64,000 nt of DNA, taken from contig NSKG01000001.1 of NCBI GenBank assembly GCA_002287035.1, positions 186,001 through 250,000 on the forward strand, given 5' to 3'. The translations under genes were made by a program, and so were the position numbers. The stretch is from Pseudomonas sp. WN033. GTDB taxonomy: Bacteria > Pseudomonadota > Gammaproteobacteria > Pseudomonadales > Pseudomonadaceae. How positions within the stretch are numbered: the stretch's first letter is position 1; the number at the start of each line of letters is the position of its first letter. The notes under the pieces were generated by a model. It saw only the letters and a list, made by a program, of their open reading frames with translations, did not search any database and was not told the origin of the DNA. Below, piece by piece: positions 27,757 through 36,606 of this stretch.

Positions 27757-28661
27757 CAGGGCTGCCCCACACGCTGCTGCAGGGTGTTGAGCTGGTTCTG
27801 CAGGGTGTTAAGGGTACGATTGGTCTGCAACCGGTAACTATCGATGGCCGCCAGCGCATCCTCAGTCGAATTCAGACGCTGGTCGATCTCGCTGCGCAAC
27901 ACCAGCATTTCCTGATCCAGGTTACGCGCCGAGGCCTGATTCGACAGGTTCTGCAGCGTACTTTGCTGACGCCGGAGCTGCTCAGCCTGCTCACCGATAC
28001 GCTGATCCAGACCCGCCAGCGCCCGAATCTCTTCACGCAGCCCTCCCAGCTCACCAGCCAGTGACTCATGCCGCTGACCACCTTGCTTCAGAGCTTCATC
28101 AAGGCTCCCCAGACGACCGTTCTGGGCTTCCAGGCGCTCCTGCAATTCATTGGCCTGACCACTGATGCCATCCAGACGCCGCTGCCGCGCCTCACCACTT
28201 TGCTGCAGACTGGCCAGGATGCTGGCTTGCTGCTCCAGCTTGCGGGTCAGTTCCTGCACGCCTTTTTCCAGCGCCGTCAGTTGCGCCGCACGAGCCTGTT
28301 CGGTTTCGCTCAGGGTAGACTCGGTAGCACTGACCTTGCCAGTGATGTCCTGAATCCGCCCAGCCGCCTCCTCGCTGATACGAGCAAAGCTGTTCTGGGT
28401 AGCCACCAACTGCTGCTGCAAACGGGTCTGCTGTTGATGGCTCCAATAACCCAGGCCCACCAGCCCAAGACTCAAGGCCGCACACAAAGCCCACAAGGCA
28501 CCATTGCCAGAGCCTTTGGGTTCACTGCGTACAGGCGAGCGCAACGGCTCGTTCGGCATCTCTTTAGCGGCCTTCTCCGCCTGGGGCTCCAGCGTGCCCG
28601 GCCGCTCATCTGCGGTCGCCCGGATACTGGGTAGCTCGCCCTCAAACTCACGATCTCTCAT
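27756..28661 (-). CDS. Membrane-anchored coiled-coil protein, function unknown
   Basis: A 301-residue protein: a hydrophilic N-terminus of ~52 residues, one membrane helix (about 54-71, GALWALCAALSLGLVGLGYW), and then ~220 residues of almost unbroken heptad-type sequence rich in Gln, Glu, Leu and Arg (for example LEKGVQELTRKLEQQASILA). No catalytic motif is visible. It is coupled to acpH by a one-base overlap. Topology suggests a cytoplasmic N-terminus and a periplasmic coiled coil. Similar genes are annotated only as hypothetical or ATPase-like in pseudomonads; I assign no function. Confidence 0.75.
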   Translation of the reverse strand: MRDREFEGELPSIRATADERPGTLEPQAEKAAKEMPNEPLRSPVRSEPKGSGNGALWALCAALSLGLVGLGYWSHQQQTRLQQQLVATQNSFARISEEAAGRIQDITGKVSATESTLSETEQARAAQLTALEKGVQELTRKLEQQASILASLQQSGEARQRRLDGISGQANELQERLEAQNGRLGSLDEALKQGGQRHESLAGELGGLREEIRALAGLDQRIGEQAEQLRRQQSTLQNLSNQASARNLDQEMLVLRSEIDQRLNSTEDALAAIDSYRLQTNRTLNTLQNQLNTLQQRVGQP

Positions 28662-28799
28662 TGACTCCCCTCAACTGCAAAAAAGAGCGCACCAAAGCAA
28701 TGCACGACGCACCACAAGATCACACGCCATAGCCTTTAGTGCCTGTTTCAGAACACTTTGACCGGCCCCAGGCGGCATAAATCCCCGGATCGACCAATC

Positions 28800-28815
28800 T
28801 GGTACATATTCTGCT
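28800..28815 (+). promoter_or_regulatory. Weak sigma-54-like element before the 119-residue gene
   Basis: TGGTACA-TATT-CTGCT has GG (28801-28802) and GC (28813-28814) at the correct 12-base spacing but three departures from consensus. It lies about 60 bases before ATG 28877. Confidence 0.3.
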
Positions 28816-28876
28816 TGCAAGCTTCTAACCTGGCTACCGGAACTGCTTTCCGAGCAGCACGAAAGGGAGAATCAGT

Positions 28877-29236
28877 ATGATCGCCGAAGCCCAGTTCAAT
28901 CGCGCCACCCTCGATTGTATGACTGCACTGCGCAGACGCCTGAAACAAAGCCTGGGGGTTACCATCCATCTGAGCGAACCGGATGCTGCCGAACACATGA
29001 TCGACCTCAGTCGCGACTGCACCCAGGACGACATCCGCGACCTGGGTAAACGTCTGGCCAGCATGCTGGAACCAATCGCCCCCGAGCCAGAGGAAGCGTT
29101 CGGTCTGCAGAGCGCGATTGCCGCGCGCCAACGCCAGATGAGCCAGCCCCGCGCCACTCGCCCACCCGAGCCTGCCCCCGCCAGCATGGGCACCGGCAGC
29201 GTGCGGATCTATCGTGGCCAGGTTATTCGCAGCTAA
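28877..29236 (+). CDS. Hypothetical protein, 119 residues
   Basis: A small soluble protein with no signal peptide or membrane helix. The first ~70 residues look helical and acidic (RRLKQSLGVTIHLSEPDAAEHMIDLSRDCTQDD), followed by a Pro-rich linker (RPPEPAPASMG) and a short basic end (VRIYRGQVIRS). It has a GGGAG ribosome site and its stop overlaps the stop of the convergent SDR gene by a few bases. I recognise no family. The N-terminal half could be a small protein-interaction domain; that is a guess. Confidence 0.75.
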   Translation: MIAEAQFNRATLDCMTALRRRLKQSLGVTIHLSEPDAAEHMIDLSRDCTQDDIRDLGKRLASMLEPIAPEPEEAFGLQSAIAARQRQMSQPRATRPPEPAPASMGTGSVRIYRGQVIRS

Positions 29237-30276
29237 CCCAGCGCGTGGCCTGCACGCTCGTTGCTACTCCAGGCATTTTCCAGGCCAGCCGGCATTCCGG
29301 CTTCCCACCAGCGGGCAAAGGCCTCAAGCCCATCAGCCACACTGACCTGAGGTTGATAACCCAACTGCGCCCGCGCAGCGTCGATGTTCAGATTGAAATC
29401 ACGCGCCATGACCGCCATCCCCAGCCGCAGGATAGCCGGCTCAGGCTGACCAGGAGTCAGGTGCGCACGCCATTCGGCCAGGCAGGCCATGCCGTAAGCC
29501 AGCGGATAGGGTACATGACGGGTCAATGCTGGCATGCCAAGACGCTCCAGCAAACGATTGAAAGTCGGCCAGAACGCCACCGGCTCGCCATTGCTGATGT
29601 TGTAGGCCTGACCCAACGCCGCTTCGGGGGCGCGAATGGCCAGATCCAGAGCCAGGTTGAGGTTCTCCACCGGCGTCAGGTCAACCTGATTTTCACCACG
29701 ACCAATGATCTTCAGACGCCCGCTTTGATGAGCCCGCAGCAAGCGTGGAAAGATGGCCGTGTCGCCAGCACCAATCACGAATCGCGGGCGTAGGGCAATC
29801 ACTTCGAGCCCCTGACGCCCGGCAGCGAAGACCTTCTGCTCGGCCAGATATTTGGTGGCCCCGTAATGGTCGAAAAACCGGGGCGGGACGAAGTCTTCGG
29901 TGATATCGCGGTGATCGCGGCCATCGAAATACATCGACGGCGACGACAGATGCACCAGCCGGCGTACCTTGCTACGCAGCGCAGCGGCCAGCACATGCTC
30001 GGTCGTGCGGACATTGGCATCGTGAAAATAGCTGTAAGGCCCCCAAGTGCCCACCGCACCGGCGCAATGCACGATGACCTCGCACCCCTCGGCCAGGCGC
30101 TCGGCAAACCCCGGGTCCAGCAGGTCTCCCGCCAGACACTCGGCGCCCCGCCGCTCAAGCCAGTTCAGCGACTCGGCCCGGCGACCGCTGCAACGTACCT
30201 CATAGCCCAGACTCAGGGCATGCACCGCAAAGCGGCCACCGATAAAACCACTGGCTCCGGTTACCAGAATTCGCAT
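29233..30276 (-). CDS. NAD(P)-dependent epimerase/dehydratase (extended SDR)
   Basis: A 347-residue extended short-chain dehydrogenase. The nucleotide-binding loop is TGASGFIGGRF, the acidic residue follows at GDLLDPGF, and the catalytic pair is YGATK; VHLSSPSMYFDG gives the Ser. The sequence is closest to the 3-beta-hydroxysteroid dehydrogenase/isomerase subgroup (RPRFVIGAGDTAIFPRLL), whose bacterial members act on sterol-like or other alcohols. Substrate is unknown. It stands alone, convergent with the 119-residue gene. Confidence 0.85.
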   Translation of the reverse strand: MRILVTGASGFIGGRFAVHALSLGYEVRCSGRRAESLNWLERRGAECLAGDLLDPGFAERLAEGCEVIVHCAGAVGTWGPYSYFHDANVRTTEHVLAAALRSKVRRLVHLSSPSMYFDGRDHRDITEDFVPPRFFDHYGATKYLAEQKVFAAGRQGLEVIALRPRFVIGAGDTAIFPRLLRAHQSGRLKIIGRGENQVDLTPVENLNLALDLAIRAPEAALGQAYNISNGEPVAFWPTFNRLLERLGMPALTRHVPYPLAYGMACLAEWRAHLTPGQPEPAILRLGMAVMARDFNLNIDAARAQLGYQPQVSVADGLEAFARWWEAGMPAGLENAWSSNERAGHALG

Positions 30277-30357
30277 TATTATTCTCCCTGTCGGGCTATG
30301 ACTTTCCCCACCTTACTCCGCAGCGCCAGCCGGTACCAGTGGCGCGACGCCATCGCC

Positions 30358-31254
30358 TCAGCCCTGGCCCGCCGCCAACAGTGCGCTGGCGCGCTGAGCC
30401 AGTTCTGCAGTCAGGGTATCCAGCAGCCGACCACCATGACGCCAGTAGTGCCAATACAACGGCACATCCACCACTGCCCCCGGGACCAACTGGCGCAAAG
30501 CGCCGCTGGCCAGTTCCGCCGGGATTTGCAGTGCCGGCACCATACCCCAGCCCATACCGGCACTGAGCAGACGAACAAATCCCTCGGACGATGGGCACAG
30601 GTGGTAGCGAAACTCACCGCCATAACCCAACCCGCTCAGAAACCGGTGCTGGAGCTGGTCATCCGGCCCAAAGACGATTGCCGGGGCGCGCCTGAGCGCC
30701 GCCTGACTCACCCCATCGGCGAAGTAGCGGGCTATGAACACCGGGCTGGCCACCGCCAGATAACGCATATTTCCCAAGGCCAACACCCGAGCACCAGCCA
30801 CTGGCTGGGCACTGGCGCATACGCAGCCGGCCACCTCACCGGCTCGCATGCGCCGCAACCCAACATCCTGATCATCGACCACCAACTCGAACTGCAAGGC
30901 TTCACGAATACTCAGCTCGGCAACCGCCTGGGCCCACCAGGTGGCCAGGCTGTCGGCATTCAAGGCAATGCGCAGACGCGGCGGCAGATCGTCTTCACCA
31001 GCCATCGGCACAGCCTCGCGCAAGTCGCGCTCCAACAACCGCACCTGCTGCACATGGTTGAGCAAACGTTGCCCGACCTCGGTGGCCTGGGGTGGATTCA
31101 GGCGTATCAGCACCGGAGCGCCGACCCGAGCCTCCAGCAACTTGACCCGCTGCGACACCGCTGATTGCGAAAGCCCCAGCACCTGGGCTGCCCGCTCAAA
31201 CCCGCCCTGCTCGATCACCGCCGCCAGGGCGGCCAACAACTTGTAATCCAGCAT
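30358..31254 (-). CDS. argP: LysR-family regulator ArgP (IciA)
   Basis: A 298-residue LysR regulator with an N-terminal winged helix-turn-helix (AAQVLGLSQSAVSQRVKLLE) and a C-terminal effector domain. The MLDYKLLAALAAVIEQGGFERAA start is that of ArgP/LysG, which senses arginine and lysine and drives export genes. It is divergent from argO across 96 bases, which must hold the shared operator. Pairing with a LysE-type exporter confirms the identity. Confidence 0.92.
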   Translation of the reverse strand: MLDYKLLAALAAVIEQGGFERAAQVLGLSQSAVSQRVKLLEARVGAPVLIRLNPPQATEVGQRLLNHVQQVRLLERDLREAVPMAGEDDLPPRLRIALNADSLATWWAQAVAELSIREALQFELVVDDQDVGLRRMRAGEVAGCVCASAQPVAGARVLALGNMRYLAVASPVFIARYFADGVSQAALRRAPAIVFGPDDQLQHRFLSGLGYGGEFRYHLCPSSEGFVRLLSAGMGWGMVPALQIPAELASGALRQLVPGAVVDVPLYWHYWRHGGRLLDTLTAELAQRASALLAAGQG

Positions 31255-31350
31255 AAAATTTCCTTATGTGATATCAGGATTATTTGTTTTTCTTATTCAA
31301 GAGTCCAGCGCAGACTCAGCAGCATCTTTCCTGTTACGAGTCCATCCGCC

Positions 31351-31968
31351 ATGCCCGTACTACACAGCTATTTCAACGGCCTGCTGGTCGCCGCCGGACT
31401 GATCATGGCAATCGGTGCCCAGAACGCCTTCGTCCTCGCTCAGGGGCTGCGCCGCGAACACCATCTGAGCGCCGCGTTGGTGTGCATGAGTTGCGATATC
31501 GTTCTGATTCTTGCCGGCACGCTGGGCCTGGCGGTACTGCTTCAACAATCGCCGCTGGCCATGGAAATCACTCGCTGGGGTGGGGTCGGGTTTCTTTGCT
31601 GCTATGCCTTTCTGGCCCTGCGCCGAGCGTTTTCCAGCCAGGCACTGGGAGCCGATCAACAGCCGCCACGCAGCCGCAAGGCGGTACTGCTGGCGACCCT
31701 GGCAGTGACCTTGCTCAACCCGCATGTCTATCTGGATACCGTGGTACTGATCGGCTCGATCGGCGCCCAGCAAAGTTGGCCACTACTGTTCGCTCTGGGC
31801 GCGGCCAGCGCCTCGATTATCTGGTTCTTCAGTCTGGCGCTGGGCGCCGCCCGGCTGGCTCCGTGGCTACAACGCCCATCGACCTGGCGCTGGATCGATC
31901 TGGGTGTGGCCGCCATGATGCTGAGCGTCGCCTGGAGCCTCGCCGCCCCAGCCCTGAAACAGCTCTGA
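31351..31968 (+). CDS. argO: Arginine/lysine exporter ArgO (LysE family)
   Basis: A 205-residue LysE-type amino acid exporter with about six membrane helices. Family marks are [20 protein letters not shown] in helix 1, [15 protein letters not shown] in helix 2 and [18 protein letters not shown] in helix 4. ArgO exports arginine and canavanine under ArgP control. The frame is open 62 codons upstream through the argP leader, but ATG 31351 is chosen since it gives the family length and start. Divergent to argP, and 92 bases before sodB. Confidence 0.92.
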   Translation: MPVLHSYFNGLLVAAGLIMAIGAQNAFVLAQGLRREHHLSAALVCMSCDIVLILAGTLGLAVLLQQSPLAMEITRWGGVGFLCCYAFLALRRAFSSQALGADQQPPRSRKAVLLATLAVTLLNPHVYLDTVVLIGSIGAQQSWPLLFALGAASASIIWFFSLALGAARLAPWLQRPSTWRWIDLGVAAMMLSVAWSLAAPALKQL

Positions 31969-32014
31969 ATCGCTATATCCCTACACTTGTTACGTGGATA
32001 GCAGACCGCACAGG

Positions 32015-32023
32015 TGCTATGAT
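32015..32023 (+). promoter_or_regulatory. Extended -10 promoter of sodB
   Basis: TG-C-TATGAT fits an extended -10 element 38 bases before the sodB ATG. No good -35 is seen at the normal distance. Confidence 0.4.
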
Positions 32024-32060
32024 CAGGCTCTTCCGTGCACCTGATAAATGGAGAAACACC

Positions 32061-32642
32061 ATGGCTTTTGAATTGCCTGCACTTCCTTACGAAAAGAACG
32101 CTCTGGAACCGCACATCTCCGCTGAAACCATTGAGTACCATTACGGCAAGCACCACAACACCTACGTGGTCAACCTGAACAACATGGTTCCCGGCACTGA
32201 GTTCGAAGGCAAGACCCTGGAAGAAATCGTCAAGAGCTCCAGTGGTGGTGTATTCAACAACGCCGCCCAGGTCTGGAACCACACCTTCTACTGGAACTGC
32301 CTGAGCCCGAACGGCGGTGGCCAGCCGACTGGCGCCCTGGCTGACGCCATCAACCAGGCTTTCGGCTCCTTCGACAAGTTCAAGGAAGAGTTCACCAAGA
32401 CTGCCATCGGCACCTTCGGTTCCGGCTGGGCCTGGCTGGTCAAGAAGTCTGACGGCTCCCTGGCCCTGGCCAGCACCATTGGCGCCGGCTGCCCGCTGAC
32501 CTCCGGTGACACCCCGCTGCTGACCTGCGACGTCTGGGAACACGCCTACTACATCGACTACCGCAACCTGCGTCCGAAGTACGTCGAGGCTTTCTGGAGC
32601 CTGGTCAACTGGGACTTCGTGGCCAAGAACCTCGCCGCCTGA
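32061..32642 (+). CDS. sodB: Iron superoxide dismutase
   Basis: A 193-residue Fe/Mn-type superoxide dismutase. The metal ligands are in [25 protein letters not shown] and the signature [13 protein letters not shown]. The Ala-Gln-Val block and the [13 protein letters not shown] segment point to the iron form, SodB, which is cytoplasmic. The true start is ATG 32061 with GGAG before it; a much longer open frame from 31284 is a chance read-through of argO in another frame. It is followed by a strong terminator and then bifA, the P. aeruginosa order. Confidence 0.96.
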   Translation: MAFELPALPYEKNALEPHISAETIEYHYGKHHNTYVVNLNNMVPGTEFEGKTLEEIVKSSSGGVFNNAAQVWNHTFYWNCLSPNGGGQPTGALADAINQAFGSFDKFKEEFTKTAIGTFGSGWAWLVKKSDGSLALASTIGAGCPLTSGDTPLLTCDVWEHAYYIDYRNLRPKYVEAFWSLVNWDFVAKNLAA

Positions 32643-32665
32643 TTTCCCCCGCTGATGCAGTACCT

Positions 32666-32689
32666 CACACCCCGCTTTTGCGGGGTGTG
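32666..32689 (+). terminator. sodB terminator
   Basis: A perfect 10-base stem (CACACCCCGC/GCGGGGTGTG) with a TTTT loop begins 24 bases after the sodB stop and is followed by a T-rich run. Confidence 0.8.
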
Positions 32690-32786
32690 TCATTTTATGG
32701 CAATGTCAAAGTGACTTTATTTTGACCTCGGCCCGACACGATGTTAATACTCTTGAATATCGAAGTGCTGCCTGCGGGTCAGAACG

Positions 32787-32821
32787 CTTGCATGATCATA
32801 ATAACTACTTGCATGATGCAA
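32787..32821. promoter_or_regulatory. Phased repeat and palindrome upstream of bifA
   Basis: CTTGCATGAT occurs at 32787-32796 and again at 32808-32817, 21 bases (two helical turns) apart. The second copy is part of the perfect palindrome TTGCAT-G-ATGCAA (32809-32821). It lies 37 bases before the bifA start and looks like a two-site operator. The binding protein is unknown. Confidence 0.45.
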
Positions 32822-32857
32822 GGATTGCCAACCACAAGCATTGGATAGAGCACTAAC

Positions 32858-34924
32858 TTGAAACTGGAGCGTCGGCACAGTCTTTCCATCAAACTGCTGC
32901 GTCTGGTCCTGATGTGGGCACTGCTGGTAGGTTTGATCCTCAGCTTTGCTCAGATCCTCTATGACCTGCGCAAGGAACGCAGTCTGATCGACAGCACAGC
33001 GACTCAGATCCTGGCCATGGCTCGTGATCCAGCCACTCAGGCGGTTTACAGTCTTGATCGGGAAATGGCCTTGCAGGTGGTCGAGGGTCTATTCGAGCAT
33101 CAGGCCGTGCGCTTTGCCTCTATCGGCCACCCCGACGAATCACCGCTGGCCATCAGAGAACGCCCCCTGATCGATACCCGCTCACGCGGATTGAGCGACT
33201 GGCTGTTCGGGGTTGACCAGGACTACACCATCAAGCTCTTTGGTCGCGCGCCCTACAATGAATACTACGGCGATCTGCGCATCACTCTGGATACTGCCCC
33301 CTACGGCCAGGAGTTCCTCCAGCGTTCACTGATCATCATGGTCTCCGGTACTCTACGGGCCATGGCCATGGCCTTTATGCTGTATCTGCTCTATCACATC
33401 CTGCTGACCAAACCGTTATCGCGGATTATTGAACACATCGCTGAAATCAACCCCGATCAACCGGGCAAGAATCTGATCCCGATGCTGCCAGGGCACGAAC
33501 GCAACGAACTGGGCATCTGGATCAACAAGGCCAATCAACTGCTCGATTCGATTGAGCGCAACAGCAGCCGACGCCGCGAAGCCGAGGCAAACCTGCTGCA
33601 CATGTCCCAGCACGACCATCTTACCGGCCTGCCCAATCGCAGCATGTTGCAGGAACAGCTCAATCGCATTCTCGCCGACGCAGGCCGCCGTCAGCGCGGC
33701 GTGGCCGTGCTGTGCTGCGGCTTGGATGACTTCAAGGAAGTCAACGAACAGTTCAGCTATCAAAGCGGCGACAGCCTGCTGGTGGCGGTGGCTGATCGCT
33801 TGCGCGCCAACAGCGCCCAGTTGGGCTGCCTGGCTCGCCTGGGTGGCGACCAGTTCGCTCTGGTCCAGACCGGCGTCAGCGAACCCTATGAAGCAGCCGA
33901 GCTGGCCCAGACCATTCTCGACGATCTGGTCCGCCCGTTCGAACTCGGCGCCCATACCGTAAGCTTACGCGCCACCATCGGTATCACCCTGTTCCCCGAC
34001 GATGGCGACAACGCCGAAAAGCTGCTGCAAAAAGCCGAACAGACGATGATGCTGGCCAAGGCCCGCTCGCGTAACCGCTACCAGTTCTACATTGCCAGCC
34101 TGGACAGTGAAATGCGTATTCGCCGCGAGCTGGAAAAGGATCTGCGCGGCGCACTGCAACGCAACGAATTTCACCTGCTCTACCAACCCCAGGTGTGTTT
34201 CGATACACATCAGGTAATCGGTGTCGAGGCCCTGCTGCGCTGGCAGCACCCCGAGCGCGGCCTGGTACCGCCAGATTTATTCATCCCCCTGGCCGAACAG
34301 AACGGCTCGATCATCGAAATTGGCGACTGGGTCCTCGACCAAAGCTGCCGTCAACTGCGTCAATGGCATGACAGCGGCTTCGGACACTTGCGGATGGCGG
34401 TCAATCTCTCGACCGTACAACTGCACCATGGCGAACTGTCCAAAGTCGTCACCAACCTGATGCAGCGCTACCAGCTCCCGGCCCAGAGCCTGGAGCTTGA
34501 AGTCACCGAGACCGGCCTGATGGAAGATATCAGCGCCGCCGCAGGACATTTGAACAGCCTGAAGAAGGCCGGGGTGCTGATCGCCATCGATGACTTCGGT
34601 ACCGGCTACTCGTCACTCAGCTACCTGCGCGGCCTGCCGCTGGACAAAATCAAGATCGACAAGAGCTTCGTGCAGGATGTGCTGGTCGATGTCGATGACG
34701 CCACCATCGTTCGCGCCATCATTCATCTGGCTCGCAGCCTCAACATGCAGGTAATCGCCGAAGGTGTGGAAACCCGGGAGCAGGAAGCCTATATCATCGC
34801 CCAGGGCTGCAATGAAGGTCAGGGCTATCTCTACAGCCGCCCCCTGCCTGCCAGCAGCCTGATCGACTGGCTACGCAGCTATCAGAGCGAGATGGCCAAG
34901 CAGACCGCGACCCAGGCCAACTGA
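32858..34924 (+). CDS. bifA: Cyclic di-GMP phosphodiesterase BifA
   Basis: A 688-residue membrane protein: helix at about 16-36, a periplasmic region, a second helix (about 165-185), HAMP-like linker, a GGDEF domain and an EAL domain. The GGDEF motif is degenerate, GGDQF (about residue 329), exactly the BifA variant, while the EAL domain is intact: EALLRWQ (about 455) and DDFGTGYSSLSYL. It should break down c-di-GMP and oppose the SadC-like cyclase encoded 11 kb away. It starts with TTG (MKLERRHSLSIKLL fits the family start), with only a poor ribosome site, which suggests low translation. Position next to sodB matches P. aeruginosa. Confidence 0.92.
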   Translation: MKLERRHSLSIKLLRLVLMWALLVGLILSFAQILYDLRKERSLIDSTATQILAMARDPATQAVYSLDREMALQVVEGLFEHQAVRFASIGHPDESPLAIRERPLIDTRSRGLSDWLFGVDQDYTIKLFGRAPYNEYYGDLRITLDTAPYGQEFLQRSLIIMVSGTLRAMAMAFMLYLLYHILLTKPLSRIIEHIAEINPDQPGKNLIPMLPGHERNELGIWINKANQLLDSIERNSSRRREAEANLLHMSQHDHLTGLPNRSMLQEQLNRILADAGRRQRGVAVLCCGLDDFKEVNEQFSYQSGDSLLVAVADRLRANSAQLGCLARLGGDQFALVQTGVSEPYEAAELAQTILDDLVRPFELGAHTVSLRATIGITLFPDDGDNAEKLLQKAEQTMMLAKARSRNRYQFYIASLDSEMRIRRELEKDLRGALQRNEFHLLYQPQVCFDTHQVIGVEALLRWQHPERGLVPPDLFIPLAEQNGSIIEIGDWVLDQSCRQLRQWHDSGFGHLRMAVNLSTVQLHHGELSKVVTNLMQRYQLPAQSLELEVTETGLMEDISAAAGHLNSLKKAGVLIAIDDFGTGYSSLSYLRGLPLDKIKIDKSFVQDVLVDVDDATIVRAIIHLARSLNMQVIAEGVETREQEAYIIAQGCNEGQGYLYSRPLPASSLIDWLRSYQSEMAKQTATQAN

Positions 34925-34930
34925 AGCGTT

Positions 34931-35863
34931 TCAGGCAGCCTGGACCAACGCCAGCAACAGCCAGCCACTGGCCGTAGCGCAAAGCAAAAACCCACCCAGA
35001 CTCAGCAGCGATGCCCGGCGCATGCGCCGGCTCAGATGCTCTTCGTGGTGATCCGACAACAGAAACGGCAGCCCCCGATGAGGTGGCTTGCCCAGCGCAT
35101 GCACCACCGGTGCCTGCCCCGCCACCCGGGCCTGACGTCGCGCCTCCTCACCGGCAGCCTGACGCACCTGCTCCCATTCGCGCTCATCCAGCCGGCCATC
35201 GCCATTACGGTCGAACCGACTGAGCAGATCCGGGTAGTCAGCTTTCCATTGGCTGATGATCTGGCGGGCAATGGCCTGTTCATCAAACGCCTCACGCCCA
35301 CCGCCACGGCTTTGAAACCAACCCAGGGCGTACAGGGTTTCGCCCTCCTGAAACCATTCTTCGGTATAGCGATAACGCCGCCCGAGCAGGCTGCTCATGA
35401 TCCCGGTACGCACCGAACGCCCGGCCGGCCAGCGTTGGCTACCTTCCCAGCGTTTACGTTGACGCGGATGCACTTCGGCCCCCAGCGGATTGATCCAGCA
35501 ACTACCGGTCGCATCGCGCAACAGAAACGGCCGTTCCGAGACGCCCTGCTCAACGGTGCGCCAGTTGCTGCTCTTGCCCGAACGACGGTATTCCTCGACC
35601 TGAAACCGATACCACAGGCATGAGGTTTCGCTGAGCGGCGACAACAGCGGGGCATGCCCGCCAGCATCGACCTGGCCCTGTAATTCGACCAGCCCCTGCG
35701 CCGCCGAGCGAATCCGCGAGGTCGGGGTATCTTCAATCCAGCGCGCCCGGCGCAGCCGGGTCAGCCAGTTGTACAACGTGATCAGCGTGAACAGCCCGGC
35801 TAACCCAACAGCCATGGCGTAATGCGGGTACGACAACAGCATGACGCCGTGCACATCAATCAT
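34931..35863 (-). CDS. GIDE-domain membrane protein with an EF-hand loop
   Basis: A 310-residue protein with membrane helices at about 15-35 and 284-306. Between them are a GIDE-type domain (about 50-190, SPLSETSCLWYRFQVEEYRR and WFQEGETLYALGWFQS), related to the non-RING part of mitochondrial MULAN ubiquitin ligases, and a canonical calcium-binding EF-hand loop at 218-229 (D218, N220, D222, G223, L225, E229). No RING domain is present, so it is not a ligase. Its start overlaps the lemA stop by four bases. A role with LemA in the membrane is likely; function is unknown. Confidence 0.8.
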   Translation of the reverse strand: MIDVHGVMLLSYPHYAMAVGLAGLFTLITLYNWLTRLRRARWIEDTPTSRIRSAAQGLVELQGQVDAGGHAPLLSPLSETSCLWYRFQVEEYRRSGKSSNWRTVEQGVSERPFLLRDATGSCWINPLGAEVHPRQRKRWEGSQRWPAGRSVRTGIMSSLLGRRYRYTEEWFQEGETLYALGWFQSRGGGREAFDEQAIARQIISQWKADYPDLLSRFDRNGDGRLDEREWEQVRQAAGEEARRQARVAGQAPVVHALGKPPHRGLPFLLSDHHEEHLSRRMRRASLLSLGGFLLCATASGWLLLALVQAA

Positions 35864-36447
35864 GAAAACAGAGCCCGGATATCCACATCGGCTTTTTCAG
35901 CCTCAGAAAATTGCAGCAGATCAGCCGCCGGAAAACTGAACATCCGTGCAATCAAAACATCGGGGAACTGTTCAATCCGCACGTTGTTGATGTTCACTGC
36001 CGCGTTATACAACTCACGCCGATCGGCAATACCATTCTCCAGACCGGTGATCCGCTCCTGCAGATGACGAAACGACTCATTGGCCTTGAGTTCAGGATAA
36101 TTCTCGGCCAAGGCAAACAACTGACCCAAACCGGCTCGCAGCACAGTTTCAGCCTGCCCCAACCCCTTGACGTCGGAACGCTCACGGGCCTGAGCCACGG
36201 CACCACGGGCAGCGACCACCCGTTCCAGCGTTTCCTGTTCATGCTGCATGTAGCGCCGGCAGGCCTCCACAAGTTTCGGCAACTCCTCATGACGCTGACG
36301 CAGCAGTACATCGATATTGGCCCAGGCCTGGCTGACCGCATGCTTAATGCTCACCAACTGGTTGTACAACACGATGGCATACAGCCCGGCAACTACCAGC
36401 ACGGCGATGATCACCCAGGTAACGGGATTGGTCAGATCCATTAGCAT
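35860..36447 (-). CDS. lemA: LemA family protein
   Basis: A 195-residue protein with one N-terminal membrane helix (about 9-27, VTWVIIAVLVVAGLYAIVLY) and a long helical cytoplasmic or periplasmic domain. Family marks are YNQLVSIKHAVSQAWANIDVLLRQRHEELPKL and the late block YPELKANESF with LQERITGLENGIADRRELYNAAV. LemA proteins are of unknown biochemical function and often occur beside GIDE-type or TPM-domain membrane proteins, as here. It is first in a two-gene operon with the GIDE/EF-hand gene. Confidence 0.9.
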   Translation of the reverse strand: MLMDLTNPVTWVIIAVLVVAGLYAIVLYNQLVSIKHAVSQAWANIDVLLRQRHEELPKLVEACRRYMQHEQETLERVVAARGAVAQARERSDVKGLGQAETVLRAGLGQLFALAENYPELKANESFRHLQERITGLENGIADRRELYNAAVNINNVRIEQFPDVLIARMFSFPAADLLQFSEAEKADVDIRALFS

Positions 36448-36606
36448 CTCCCTCTATCATTTGTCATTATCGGCATCTCTGCGGCTCCATTGCGCCAATT
36501 TCATGAGACGTTTTGCAACAGGCGGCACTGGATAATAGCCGCATTCGGCGCATAATAGGCAGCTTGCAACCTGCCCTTGTGCCGCACTACCTGGAAGGAT
36601 CCGAAA

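Noticed and set aside
29866-31164. Plus-strand open frame of 432 codons across the SDR gene and argP
   Set aside because: It spans two real genes on the opposite strand and their gap; no motif is seen.
31284-32060. Long N-terminal extension of sodB to 452 codons
   Set aside because: SodB begins at 32061 with its normal N-terminus and ribosome site; the upstream part is argO read in another frame.
33835-33850. Active GGDEF cyclase motif in BifA
   Set aside because: The motif is GGDQF, the degenerate BifA form; only the EAL domain is expected to be catalytic.
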